Shown: in pieces, positions 1 to 7,663 of the stretch
Numbering within the stretch: position 1 is the stretch's first letter
How the letters are laid out: the number at the start of each line of letters is the position of its first letter
Origin: Gemmatimonas sp.
GTDB taxonomy: Bacteria; Gemmatimonadota; Gemmatimonadetes; Longimicrobiales; Longimicrobiaceae
Direction of reading: 5' to 3'
Length of the DNA: 32,358 nucleotides
NCBI GenBank assembly: GCA_009380025.1
Contig: WHSP01000034.1
Span: 1 to 32,358, forward strand
Program-made: the position numbers and the translations under genes
The notes under the pieces: model-generated
Told to the model about the DNA's origin: nothing
Seen by the model: only the letters and a program-made list of their open reading frames with translations
Databases searched by the model: none

Positions 1-59
1 ATCGTGCAGGTCAAGGCGCGCGACGAGCCGCGAGTGAGGCGTACTTTCGTACGCCTCAC
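1..59. repeat. Half copy of a dispersed palindromic repeat at the left window edge
   Basis: Positions 34-44 and 49-59 form a perfect 11-bp inverted repeat (arm GTGAGGCGTAC) around a four-base loop. The preceding 33 bases are GC-rich and begin ATCGTGCAGGTC. The right edge of the window (32309-32358) begins ATCGCGCAGCTC and ends GCGTACGAA, so the reverse complement of this stretch would continue that one into a single palindromic element of about 95-100 bases. There is no T-run after the hairpin, so it is not a typical terminator. Inference: the contig broke at two copies of a dispersed repeat. Confidence 0.6.
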
Positions 60-184
60 AAGAAAACCTTCGGCACGACGTCGAGATTGCGGAAATGAAC
101 CGTTTCCGGACGAAAACGAGGCCTAGGGAACCGGACAAGGGGAATCGGGCGTCGATGCATCGCCGAAGGGAAAGGAAGAGTTCG

Positions 185-1075
185 ATGTCGAGAAGGATCG
201 TCGGGGCGATGATGGCGACGGTCGTGAGCGGAATGGAGTGCGTGGGCCAGCTGCCGCCGGAGGCCGATCCACCCTACATCCCGACATCGTTGGCTGTCCT
301 CGATGTGATGCTCGAGATGGCCAGTGTTGCCTCCGGAGACACAGTGTACGATCTGGGCTCCGGAGATGGCCGCATCGTCATTCGGGCTGCCGAGCGGGGG
401 GCGCGAGGTGTGGGTACAGAGTACGACCTCGAGCTTGTCGAACGCAGCCGAGCGAATGCCGACAGTGCCGGTGTGGGGGAGAGCGTAGAGTTCGTTCACG
501 GTGACGTGTTCGAGGCGGACGTACGGAGCGCTACCGTCGTGACGCTCTACCTTGGCGCCGAGTTCAACCGTCGTCTTCGGCCGCGACTCCTCGAGCAGCT
601 GCGCCCTGGGTCTCGCATCGTCTCGCACGGATTCCACATGGGCGACTGGGAGCCCGACAGCGTCCGGAACGTCGGCACTGGAGCGGCCCGAGCCACCCTC
701 TACGCCTGGGTCGTACCTGCCGATGTCGGCGGCTTCTGGTCAATCGTGATCGAGGGCCGGGAAACGACGGTCCTGGAGTTCGATCAGTCCTTCCAGAAGA
801 TCGACGGCAGCCTGGGGCGGGCAAGCAGGACCGTGCCGATCGCCGCCGGCGAGATTACGGGCGACTCGGTCGAATTCGAAGCCGTTCTCGCCGAGGGTCG
901 CGGCAGGGGTGTGTTTCGGTTCGAGGGTCGGCTGGACGGCGGGCGGCTAGCTGGGGTGGCGCGCGGACCGGATGGAGGGGCACTCGCGTGGCATGCCGTC
1001 CGCTTCACTGATCCTTCTCGGTCGCCCGAGTGGCGCGATGCTCCGGATCGGTTCCCGCCCGATGGCATGCCCTGA
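185..1075 (+). CDS. Class I SAM-dependent methyltransferase with C-terminal beta-rich extension
   Basis: Predicted 296-residue protein. The ATG at 185 is chosen because a purine-rich ribosome site (GGAAAGGAAGAG) precedes it; an in-frame ATG at 95 has none and adds a very basic stretch. A short weakly hydrophobic N-terminus could be a poor export signal. The Rossmann fold follows: motif I is VYDLGSGDGRIV at about residues 55-66, then GVGTEYD for the acidic ribose-binding position. HGDVFEAD and VVTLYLGAE match later methyltransferase motifs. The last about 100 residues, after a GFWSIVIEG segment, alternate short beta-like strands and glycines and look like a separate domain. Homologues known to me begin with a Sec signal and a PYIPTS-like segment. 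The substrate is unknown. It converges with the next gene 27 bases away. Confidence 0.8.
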   Translation: MSRRIVGAMMATVVSGMECVGQLPPEADPPYIPTSLAVLDVMLEMASVASGDTVYDLGSGDGRIVIRAAERGARGVGTEYDLELVERSRANADSAGVGESVEFVHGDVFEADVRSATVVTLYLGAEFNRRLRPRLLEQLRPGSRIVSHGFHMGDWEPDSVRNVGTGAARATLYAWVVPADVGGFWSIVIEGRETTVLEFDQSFQKIDGSLGRASRTVPIAAGEITGDSVEFEAVLAEGRGRGVFRFEGRLDGGRLAGVARGPDGGALAWHAVRFTDPSRSPEWRDAPDRFPPDGMP

Positions 1076-1102
1076 CCTGGGCACTTTCTCGTCGGCCCTC
1101 GC

Positions 1103-1753
1103 TCAAACCTGCTGATCAACGGCCTCATAGAGGAACACCTGCCACGCGAGCGTGCGAACCACCGAGCGCACCTCGAACCCAAGGCTCCGAATCAGCGAGT
1201 CGACGCTCGATGTATCGTGGACGTGCGCCCGAAACCTGGATCTTCGGAGAAACATGATCAGATTCGCGGCGGCGGCGGCCGCTCGAAATGGAGCACTGCT
1301 TCGCGGATAGACGAGTCCGAGCCACCGATCGGCGTGGGCCGCGGATGCCCGTACCAACGGCTCGACCTCGGGATAGCAACAAATGACCCGATCAAGGGTG
1401 ACAATGTCAGCTGCCTCGAGGGTTTCGGCGACGTCAAGGAAGTCGGCGACGAGAAAGCGCATTCGCCCGATCGTTCCTCGACGCTCCGCCTCGTCCCTGG
1501 CGGCCTCGACGTAAGGACGGGAAATATCGACGTCGATTGCGTGCCGGACGCCGCTTTCGATGAGCAGGTGCTGAACGGCGCCAACACCGCCGCCGATGTC
1601 GAGGAGGGTCGCGCCTTTGGGATCCTCCCGGGCGATCGCTTCCACCAGCAGTCGAGTAGACCGGGTCGGCCCCCGCCGCCTGAAACGGCGCAACTCGCGG
1701 GCTGCCCACTTTGCGTCGAACTGCTTCTCGAGCCCCTCGCAGCAACTCTTCAC
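1103..1753 (-). CDS. Class I SAM-dependent methyltransferase
   Basis: Predicted 216 residues with a GTG start. The N-terminus KSCCEGLEKQFD followed by a basic RRFRRRGP stretch is typical of a bacterial family of small methyltransferases, which supports the GTG over longer versions. Motif I is LLDIGGGVGAVQ at about residues 50-61, the acidic motif II position is AIDVDIS, and LDRVICCYPEVEPLV is a characteristic later motif of this family. Similar proteins are sometimes annotated as magnesium-protoporphyrin methyltransferase-like, but no other pigment gene is present, so I would not assign that activity. The GTG overlaps the TGA of a possible 63-residue ORF upstream (1750-1941) in a GTGA arrangement, which suggests translational coupling. 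Substrate unknown. Confidence 0.85.
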   Translation of the reverse strand: MKSCCEGLEKQFDAKWAARELRRFRRRGPTRSTRLLVEAIAREDPKGATLLDIGGGVGAVQHLLIESGVRHAIDVDISRPYVEAARDEAERRGTIGRMRFLVADFLDVAETLEAADIVTLDRVICCYPEVEPLVRASAAHADRWLGLVYPRSSAPFRAAAAAANLIMFLRRSRFRAHVHDTSSVDSLIRSLGFEVRSVVRTLAWQVFLYEAVDQQV

Positions 1754-1941
1754 CGCTCGCAGGTCTGGTAGACGTGATCGGAAACGGCCAACAAAGGGAA
1801 CACTGCCCCACCAGAAGCGCTATTCTTGGTGGTCACGAGGACGGCCCGGTATGCCTCGTGCTTCGCAAGCGCGGCGGTCCCGCGCTGAACCAATACAAAC
1901 AAGACAATCGAGGAATCGAAGGCGGTTGACGGATCGCGCAT
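1750..1941 (-). CDS. Possible small ORF coupled to the downstream methyltransferase
   Basis: A 63-residue ORF starts with ATG and ends with a TGA that overlaps the GTG start of the methyltransferase by four bases. I do not recognise the sequence. It contains a moderately hydrophobic stretch (SSIVLFVLVQ) near residue 10-19. No good ribosome site is visible before the ATG, and GC at third positions is lower than in neighbouring genes. The only positive evidence is the precise GTGA overlap, so it may be chance. If it is not real, the roughly 295 bases from 1754 to 2048 are a divergent intergenic region with no recognisable element. Confidence 0.25.
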   Translation of the reverse strand: MRDPSTAFDSSIVLFVLVQRGTAALAKHEAYRAVLVTTKNSASGGAVFPLLAVSDHVYQTCER

Positions 1942-2048
1942 CTCTGCCTGGGAAACTGCGGCTTCTTCGGGCGCGTGACTCTCATCGGTCTTCGTTGAAG
2001 CCTGTCTATCAACAACCCTCTAGCCGCTGACCCGCAACGCAGACCCCA

Positions 2049-2561
2049 ATGAAATGGATGCCACTTCCTCGAGTCTCGTTCGTCGCCCTCCTCGCGATGA
2101 TGGCGACGGGATGCGGGCCCACGCCGGTGCCACAACCAACGCCGGCTCCGCCGCCTGAATACGTTGCCATGCCCGACACCTTGGTTTGTGTTGTGGACCG
2201 AGCCACCCCCGTTGGTCTGACTCACCTTCCCGCCAAGGTTGGCTCCCAGGGCATTGTAGTCTACTCCGAAGGGGCGATTCGACCCCTTGAGGAGATTCAT
2301 CCTGTCAACATGATCGCCGGCTATGCCGGCCAGGAGGAATGGGTCGCGCGAGGGGATCCGATCCCCTTCTCGAACGCCCGTTACGTTCGCATCGGTGGCG
2401 AACGCAGGGTCGACTTGGACCTGCTGGCGAGGGTGGGCGAGCACCTCGGCATCCTGCTGTTCGCCGGGCGGGAAGATCCCGCTACGGAAGCGCTCTATAT
2501 CCCGACCACGCCCGGCTGTATCTTTCAGGCGTATGTGCGGGAAGACCTGATCGAACCCTGA
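2049..2561 (+). CDS. Small predicted lipoprotein of unknown function
   Basis: Predicted 170 residues. The N-terminus has a basic start, a hydrophobic core (VSFVALLAMMA) and a lipobox ATGC with the modifiable Cys at about residue 22, followed by a proline-rich linker (PTPVPQPTPAPPPE). This is a type II signal peptide, so the mature protein should be membrane-anchored and face the periplasm. The remaining about 130 residues are predicted soluble; I recognise no domain. There is no strong ribosome site before the ATG. It is followed by a small gene on the same strand. The long antisense reading frame over this region is a high-GC shadow. Confidence 0.75.
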   Translation: MKWMPLPRVSFVALLAMMATGCGPTPVPQPTPAPPPEYVAMPDTLVCVVDRATPVGLTHLPAKVGSQGIVVYSEGAIRPLEEIHPVNMIAGYAGQEEWVARGDPIPFSNARYVRIGGERRVDLDLLARVGEHLGILLFAGREDPATEALYIPTTPGCIFQAYVREDLIEP

Positions 2562-2687
2562 GGGCACGAGTTGGGAATCCGGCACGTGGGTTGCGGACCC
2601 CGTCTTAGCCCGTGGTTGGTGTGTCTTTCCGAGCGAGGGGGCCCACCGCAGGGACCCCGATCAAGCCCTTGTGCGGAAGGAGCGGCC

Positions 2688-2858
2688 GTGAAGCAGGAGC
2701 CCGCTTCCGACTGGAGTCCGTCCAACGGAGATCGCATTCGCCAGCTCGGCTTCGATCCGAGCTACCTGACGTCCGCAGAACAGGCGGAGTTGCTGGAGAT
2801 CGAGTTGCGGTTGGCGGCCACAGCGCCCCAGCCGGATCCCGCTCTATCGCGGCGATAG
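2688..2858 (+). CDS. Small hypothetical protein (56 residues)
   Basis: A GTG start at 2688 is preceded by a strong ribosome site (GGAAGGAG) at good spacing. An in-frame ATG at 2571 would add a segment that looks non-coding, so the short form is preferred. The product is polar, with an amphipathic helix near the C-terminus (SAEQAELLEIELRL). No signal peptide or membrane segment is visible and no family is recognised. It lies 126 bases after the lipoprotein gene on the same strand and just before a REP-like repeat. Confidence rests on the ribosome site and codon use only. Confidence 0.5.
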   Translation: MKQEPASDWSPSNGDRIRQLGFDPSYLTSAEQAELLEIELRLAATAPQPDPALSRR

Positions 2859-2909
2859 GCACCTCGGAACCAGCGTTGCGGCTGACCGCGGACGTCATGC
2901 CCATTCGCC

Positions 2910-3008
2910 ATTCCCGCGAAGGCGGGAATCCAGAGCACCGCCGCCGACTGAGCCACTGGATCCCCGCCCCCCGCCTACTCCCGCGGGGGCATGCTTCGCG
3001 GGGATGAC
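2910..3008. repeat. REP-like dispersed palindromic repeat
   Basis: The left arm 2910-2929 is a perfect 8-bp stem (ATTCCCGC / GCGGGAAT) with a GAAG loop, followed by TCCAG. The right arm, 2957-3008, opens with TGGATCCCCGCC and ends GCGGGGATGAC, with an inner hairpin (CCCGCGGGGG). This matches the widespread intergenic element written as ATTCCCGC..GCGGGAATCCA .. TGGATCCCCGC..GCGGGGATGAC in many proteobacterial and metagenomic genomes (recalled, not searched). It fills most of the gap between the small ORF and clpP. Confidence 0.75.
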
Positions 3009-3106
3009 CATTCTTGGGGACTCGGAATAGGTCGCCGTACCTGTGACCGGAGGTACTTGGGTTACAGCCGACGAGGCGCCTGAGACCCGAAGGCCGGACC
3101 CGGGTT

Positions 3107-3721
3107 TCAGGGAAGTTCGGTCGACTTGTCGATGATCTCGCCGACCAGTCCATACTCCTTCGCCTCCACGGCCGAAAGCCAGAAATTCCGTCGCGTATCG
3201 TCCTCGATCCTCGAGATCGGCTGCCCTGTCTGCTCCGCAAAGACGCGATTCAGTCTCTCACGCATCTTGATGATCTCGCGCGCCTCGATATCGATATCCG
3301 CAGCCGTACCCCCGACGCCGCCGGCAGGCTGGTGGAGAAGGAATCGCGTGTGAGGCAAACAGTATCGATCGGCCTTGGGCACCGATACGTAGATCAATGC
3401 CCCCGCGCTCGCCACCCATCCCGTTCCGACGATCCTCACGCGCGCGTTAACGAAGCGGATCATGTCGTGAATCGTATCGCCCGATTCGACGTGTCCGCCC
3501 TGTGAGTTGATGAAGATCGTGATCGGCTCGTCGGACTTCGCGGTCAGGGCGAGAAGCTGAGCCATGACACTCGATGCCAACTTCTGGCTGACCTCACCGG
3601 AAATGATCAACGTCCTCGACTCGAAGAGCCTCTCGCGGATGGGATCCGTCAAGGGCGTCGTCGGCATCTCTGGAGCGGGTCCCACTTCTTCTTCTTCTTC
3701 CGGCCGTTCGTCTTCGCGCAT
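3107..3721 (-). CDS. clpP: ClpP-family protease subunit with Asn in the Asp position of the triad
   Basis: Predicted 204 residues, the usual ClpP length, with an acidic N-terminal extension (DERPEEEEEVG). A strong ribosome site (GGGGGAGG) precedes the ATG. ClpP is the peptidase barrel that degrades unfolded proteins delivered by ClpX or ClpA-type ATPases. The nucleophile is Ser105 in GWVASAGA and the general base is His130 in LLHQPAGG. The third triad residue, Asp in E. coli and S. aureus ClpP just before the FL(S/T)A segment, aligns with Asn179 in DDTRRNFWLSA. The oxyanion-side motif also has Ala where Met is usual (SAG rather than SMG). Listeria ClpP1 carries the same Asn replacement and works mainly in a mixed complex with ClpP2. 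No clpX or tig lies beside it. It is divergent from argG. Confidence 0.92.
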   Translation of the reverse strand: MREDERPEEEEEVGPAPEMPTTPLTDPIRERLFESRTLIISGEVSQKLASSVMAQLLALTAKSDEPITIFINSQGGHVESGDTIHDMIRFVNARVRIVGTGWVASAGALIYVSVPKADRYCLPHTRFLLHQPAGGVGGTAADIDIEAREIIKMRERLNRVFAEQTGQPISRIEDDTRRNFWLSAVEAKEYGLVGEIIDKSTELP

Positions 3722-4060
3722 CGTCCTCCCCCTGATCGACTATTCCCGGCGCTGGCCGAGTGCAACTCTCGTTCCCTGGCTCCGGTCGACGTGACCTGCG
3801 CCCTCCCCTTGATGTAGCCGCCGCGTCCCGCTTTGTCCACTCCGGGTCAGTCCGGATCCGGAAGCGTCCCGAGCATCGGTCAGGTATGCCTGCGAGATCC
3901 ATCTCGGGGAAGAGACGCGTCCAAAAGTCGAAAGGGGTTGGATCGACAAAGGGAGCGAGGGGGCGAATATTCACTCGGGGTGATATATTTCCATCCTGGC
4001 CGGGGCTACCCCGTGGCCCCATCGAACGGTTTCTTCGTACCCCGAGCTCGGGAGCGACAA
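3722..4060. other. Divergent clpP-argG intergenic region
   Basis: About 340 bases separate the divergent starts of clpP and argG. The argG reading frame stays open back to 3833, but that extension is rich in Arg, Gly and Ser and does not match the start of argininosuccinate synthases, so it is treated as leader. The argG-proximal part contains an extended -10 element and an imperfect inverted repeat, listed separately. I see no tRNA or terminator. Confidence 0.6.
3965..3989 (+). promoter_or_regulatory. Putative argG promoter (extended -10) and overlapping inverted repeat
   Basis: TGATATATT at 3981-3989 fits the extended -10 pattern TGnTATAAT with one mismatch; no good -35 lies upstream. The stretch AATATTCAC (3966-3974) and GTGATATATT (3980-3989) form an imperfect inverted repeat, and GAATATTC (3965-3972) is an 8-bp palindrome. 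This AT-rich patch stands out in GC-rich sequence. It could be an operator for an arginine regulator, but it does not match the ArgR box spacing, so that is only a suggestion. Confidence 0.4.
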
Positions 4061-5317
4061 GTGGCCTCGCGCAAAGTGGTTCTCGCATACAGCGGTGGTC
4101 TGGACACTGCCTGCATCCTCAAGGTGCTACAGCAGAGTGGATACGACGTTGTGGCGTACGTCGCGAACGTAGGGCAGCAGGAAAACTTCGAGGAGGTGGC
4201 GGAAAGGGCGATAGCTACCGGGGCGAGCAACGTCTACGTGGAGGATCTGCGGCGGGAGTTCGTCACGGACTTCATCTTTCCCGCAATCGCCGGAAATGCG
4301 GTCTACGAGAACCGGTACCTGCTGGGCACTTCGCTGGCGAGGCCAGTGATCGCGAAGCGGCAGGTGGAGATCGCGTTCCAGGAGAAGGCGGAGTACGTAG
4401 CGCATGGAGCGACGGGAAAAGGCAACGATCAGGTTCGTTTCGAGCTAGCGTATGCTGCGCTGGCACCGCGACTGAGGGTGATCGCACCGTGGAAGGAGCG
4501 GGACTTTCTTCTGCGTTTCCGGGGCCGCTCGGATCTGCTCGCATTCGCCCGTGAGCACTCGATCCCGGTCGAGGCGTCGGCCGAGAAGCCGTATTCGAGC
4601 GACGAGAACTTGATGCACCGGTCATACGAGGCGGGGCTTCTGGAAGATCCGATGGAGGCGCCTCCGGAGGACATGTTCAAGTTGACGCGGTCACCCGAGG
4701 CGGCACCTGATCGAGCCGAGGAGATCGAGATCGAGTTCAAGGATGCGATGCCAGTGCGGGTAGAAAACGTCGGTGACGGAACGAAGCATCTCGACCCGCT
4801 CGATGCCTTCGACTACCTGAACGAACTGGGCGGGGTGCATGGAATTGGTAGGGTCGACATGGTGGAGAACCGGTTTGTCGGCATCAAGTCGCGCGGTGTC
4901 TACGAGACACCGGGCGGCACGATCCTCCATCACGCGCTCCGAGATCTCGAGGGAATCGCGATGGATCGCGAGGTCCTTCGGCTCCGGGATTCACTCTCGC
5001 CGCGTTTCGCCGAGCTGATCTACAACGGGTTCTGGTACTCGCCGGAGATGGACTTCATTCAGGCGGCGTTTCGCCAGTCGGAGCGGCTGATCGATGGTGT
5101 CGTTCGAGTGAAGCTGTACAAGGGCACGGCTATCGTCCGAGGGCGGAACTCTCCCAGCTCGCTGTACGACCGCGAGCTGTCCTCGATGGATGTCGCGGGC
5201 GGCTATGACCAGGAGGATGCACGGGGCTTCATCCGCATCAACAGCCTGCGCCTGCGCGCGCATAAGTTGATTCTGCGGAAGACGGGGGAGGAATCGGTGC
5301 CGGTGGGGCTTTCGTAG
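4061..5317 (+). CDS. argG: Argininosuccinate synthase
   Basis: Predicted 418 residues, normal for the family. It joins citrulline and aspartate using ATP to make argininosuccinate, the penultimate step of arginine synthesis, in the cytoplasm. The GTG at 4061 is chosen because it places the ATP-binding motif [16 protein letters not shown] at residues 5-20, as in homologues, and follows a GGGAG ribosome site. Other signatures are [18 protein letters not shown] and [10 protein letters not shown]. It is a stand-alone gene here: no argH, argF or other arginine gene adjoins it. A strong hairpin terminator follows 26 bases after the stop. Confidence 0.97.
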   Translation: MASRKVVLAYSGGLDTACILKVLQQSGYDVVAYVANVGQQENFEEVAERAIATGASNVYVEDLRREFVTDFIFPAIAGNAVYENRYLLGTSLARPVIAKRQVEIAFQEKAEYVAHGATGKGNDQVRFELAYAALAPRLRVIAPWKERDFLLRFRGRSDLLAFAREHSIPVEASAEKPYSSDENLMHRSYEAGLLEDPMEAPPEDMFKLTRSPEAAPDRAEEIEIEFKDAMPVRVENVGDGTKHLDPLDAFDYLNELGGVHGIGRVDMVENRFVGIKSRGVYETPGGTILHHALRDLEGIAMDREVLRLRDSLSPRFAELIYNGFWYSPEMDFIQAAFRQSERLIDGVVRVKLYKGTAIVRGRNSPSSLYDRELSSMDVAGGYDQEDARGFIRINSLRLRAHKLILRKTGEESVPVGLS

Positions 5318-5343
5318 TCGGAGGCCGGCCTTCGGAGGAGAAT

Positions 5344-5376
5344 CCGGGCGCCACCCAGGGGCGCCCGGTATTCTTT
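5344..5376 (+). terminator. Rho-independent terminator after argG
   Basis: A perfect 9-bp GC stem (CCGGGCGCC at 5344-5352, GGCGCCCGG at 5360-5368) with a 7-base loop is followed by TATTCTTTT. It sits between the convergent ends of argG and the MscS gene, and could help stop transcription in both directions, though the T-rich side favours argG. Confidence 0.85.
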
Positions 5377-5381
5377 TCCCG

Positions 5382-6458
5382 TCACTCCACTTGTGCGAGA
5401 CCGGCGGGGACCACGTGCAGGGTCCGGGTGGGGAAGGCGAACGCGATGTCCCGCTCCTCAAACAGGCGGTAGAGCGAGAGGTTGATCGACTGTTGGCGAT
5501 CCATGTAGAGGTTGAAGTCGGGCTGAAGCACGTAGTAGACGACCTCGAAATCGAGGGACGAGTCGCCGTACCCCTTGAAGTGAGCGCGGTCAATGCGGGT
5601 GTCGGGGAGTTCCTCGATGATCTGACGGACGGCCGACGGGATCCATTCAAGCTGATCGAACGGAGTGCCGTACTCGACGCCGAAAGAGAAGGCGACCCGC
5701 CGCTCGAACATCCTCTTGAAGTTTCGGATCCTGCTCATCAACAGGTCCGAATTCGCGAAGACGAGCTGTTCGCCAGACAAGCTACGGAGGCGAGTAGTCT
5801 TGAGGCCGACGTGATCGACGGTTCCGAGGAGGTCGTCGACGATGATGAAATCACCGACGACGAATGGTTTGTCGAAGACGATGGAGAGAGAGGCGAAAAC
5901 GTCGCCCAGGATGTTCTGGAGGGCAAGTGCGACCGCGATGCCGCCGATCCCGAGGCCAGCGATCAGGGTGGTGACATTGAAGCCGAGGCTGTCGAGGCCG
6001 ACGAGAAGGATCGTCGTCCACAGCGCGACGCTCCCGAGGAAGCCGAGGGCACGGACGGTCATGACGCTCGCCGCGTCGTCCGCGAGGTTCCGGTGGTCGT
6101 AGAATTTGACGTAGGAGCGGATCGCGGTGGTACCCCAGATGCCGATCTGGGCGAGGATGGCGAGGATCGCGACGGTGACGATGAGGTCGAAGATCCTGAC
6201 CGGCAGGTCGAGCACCAGGGCGGCGGCCCACAACGCCAGGGCGGCCCGAAGCCACGACCGGGTTACGGAAAGGACGGTGACGAGGAGGTCGACCCAGTGA
6301 TTGCTGGTGAACGCACTGATCCTCGTGATCTGGCGGATCAGGAGCCGCTGCACCAGCCGGAGGGCGACAAAGACGGCGAGCGCGATCGTCAATGCGTAGA
6401 GCCAGGCCCGCACCGGGTTGCCCAGGAGTTCCCAGTCCAGAAACTCGAATCCGTTCAC
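5382..6458 (-). CDS. MscS-family mechanosensitive ion channel
   Basis: Predicted 358 residues with a GTG start behind a GGGGGA ribosome site. It should form a heptameric inner-membrane channel that opens under membrane tension in hypo-osmotic shock. Hydrophobic segments lie near residues 18-38, 56-80, 88-112 and 130-153. The pore-lining helix follows, with the family signature GLGIGGIAVALALQNILGD at about 167-185 and then DKPFVVGDFI, the start of the beta domain. The C-terminal alpha-beta vestibule contains RVAFSFGVEYGT. With four to five membrane segments it is slightly larger than E. coli MscS (286 residues). It may form a short unit with upstream minus-strand genes, but a 43-base gap separates it from the next. 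Confidence 0.93.
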   Translation of the reverse strand: MNGFEFLDWELLGNPVRAWLYALTIALAVFVALRLVQRLLIRQITRISAFTSNHWVDLLVTVLSVTRSWLRAALALWAAALVLDLPVRIFDLIVTVAILAILAQIGIWGTTAIRSYVKFYDHRNLADDAASVMTVRALGFLGSVALWTTILLVGLDSLGFNVTTLIAGLGIGGIAVALALQNILGDVFASLSIVFDKPFVVGDFIIVDDLLGTVDHVGLKTTRLRSLSGEQLVFANSDLLMSRIRNFKRMFERRVAFSFGVEYGTPFDQLEWIPSAVRQIIEELPDTRIDRAHFKGYGDSSLDFEVVYYVLQPDFNLYMDRQQSINLSLYRLFEERDIAFAFPTRTLHVVPAGLAQVE

Positions 6459-6501
6459 CTGTCCCCCGTTTTAGCTTCCACGAACCTGTGGGCGTGCCCG
6501 G

Positions 6502-7308
6502 TTAGAGCAGATCGACGTCGGTGACATGCCAGAACTCATGGCGCGCGACGCCGGGCTGAGCCCGAGCGGCTTCTTGCAACACGTCGAGCTCACTCCGGCT
6601 GATGGCCCCGTGCTCGACGAGTGACTCGGCCAACCGATCGATCAGGTTGGCATAGTAGGCGAAGGCGGCGCGGTCGTTCCGCTCCTGAATGTGGCCGAGC
6701 TCCGCCCGCATTCCTTCGGTGATCTCCCGATCGACGAGAACGAGCCGGTACTTGATCCGACCCTCGTACTCGGACCACTCCGCGACCCCTAGCCGCATCT
6801 CGCGAGGCGTCTCCTGGATTCCGCGCCGGATCACCGGAAAGCTCTGGCGCGTCCGAATCAAGCGGTTGATGCGGGTGACGTCGGCAGGGTTTCCGACGAG
6901 CTTCGCCCAGATCGTCAATCCTTCGTCGAGCAGTTCTTCCCGATACTCGTACGGATGCAGCTCCATCGAGTCGATGAGGAGGGCTTCCAGACTCAGCTCT
7001 TCCGACTCACGCAGGATCAGACCGTATGTATGGATTCCCGCCGACTCGCCGTAGGAGTTCCAGGAAATCTGCCAACGACCCAGGGAGTCACCGTTCGAAT
7101 CGGCGGATCGGACCGCCGTGTCGCCCAGACCTCGGAGCGTCACGGAAAGCCACCGGTGGGTTTCGGAATCGTCGGTCGTCGCCCAGCCGTGGATCTCCTG
7201 GAGCTCCTGCCCGGTGTGTGGAGATTGGCCGGTCGTGCGCCTTCGGACATGGACACTGATCGACCGATGATCGGGGAGTTGGAGCTCAATCACCTCTCCA
7301 GTGGGCAT
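6502..7308 (-). CDS. Conserved-looking protein of unknown function
   Basis: Predicted 268 residues, cytoplasmic (no signal peptide or membrane segment). I recognise no domain. It is rich in charged residues, with strand-like segments in the first half and long helical stretches toward the C-terminus (LGHIQERNDRAAFAYYANLI). The ATG follows GAAGGAGAG with only two bases of spacing, which is tight; a GTG five codons later is also possible and similarly close to a GGAGAG. Codon use is like the neighbours. It is followed by the MscS gene on the same strand. Confidence 0.75.
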   Translation of the reverse strand: MPTGEVIELQLPDHRSISVHVRRRTTGQSPHTGQELQEIHGWATTDDSETHRWLSVTLRGLGDTAVRSADSNGDSLGRWQISWNSYGESAGIHTYGLILRESEELSLEALLIDSMELHPYEYREELLDEGLTIWAKLVGNPADVTRINRLIRTRQSFPVIRRGIQETPREMRLGVAEWSEYEGRIKYRLVLVDREITEGMRAELGHIQERNDRAAFAYYANLIDRLAESLVEHGAISRSELDVLQEAARAQPGVARHEFWHVTDVDLL

Positions 7309-7416
7309 CTCTCCTTCGGCTACAGGACGGGGTATGTCGGCGGCGATTCCTGATCGAAATCTGCTGTCGGGTTTAGATCCGCCAACCTAACTCGGCCTTA
7401 CCCGCCCGGCCAGCGG

Positions 7417-7659
7417 TCATCCTTCGTCGGCAGGTCGGAGCAGCACGCCGCTGTGCTTCTGGGCGCGGTCGTCGTTGCGGAAGGACGTGCTCCGGATGAG
7501 GATGGGCAAGGAGCAGCTGCGCGGAACCGGCCGATTCAGCTTCGCGAGCGTGGTGCCCGAATTTCGCCGGGGGGGGTCGTGCGGATCTGAATCAGGTGGC
7601 GTCCGGGGTCGCGATGAATCGGAAACCACGCCGTCGGTATCCGACTTTCCGGATGCCAA
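7417..7659 (-). CDS. Possible small ORF in the 7309-7663 gap
   Basis: The gap between the two uncharacterised minus-strand genes is 355 bases. It holds an 80-residue frame starting with TTG five bases after the stop of the upstream gene. The sequence AAGGAGAG, inside the end of that upstream gene, is placed about ten bases before the TTG and could act as its ribosome site. The predicted protein is Pro-, Ser- and Arg-rich and probably disordered in its first half. I recognise no family. Third-position GC is high in the second half. A competing plus-strand frame at 7475-7678 has less support. Confidence 0.3.
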   Translation of the reverse strand: MASGKSDTDGVVSDSSRPRTPPDSDPHDPPRRNSGTTLAKLNRPVPRSCSLPILIRSTSFRNDDRAQKHSGVLLRPADEG

Positions 7660-7663
7660 CTAC

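Noticed and set aside
1833-2585. Long minus-strand frame over the lipoprotein gene
   Set aside because: High-GC shadow; it lacks a recognisable domain and the plus-strand gene has a clear lipobox.
5391-6524. Long acidic plus-strand frame over the MscS gene
   Set aside because: Antisense shadow of the channel gene with biased Asp/Glu/Gly composition.
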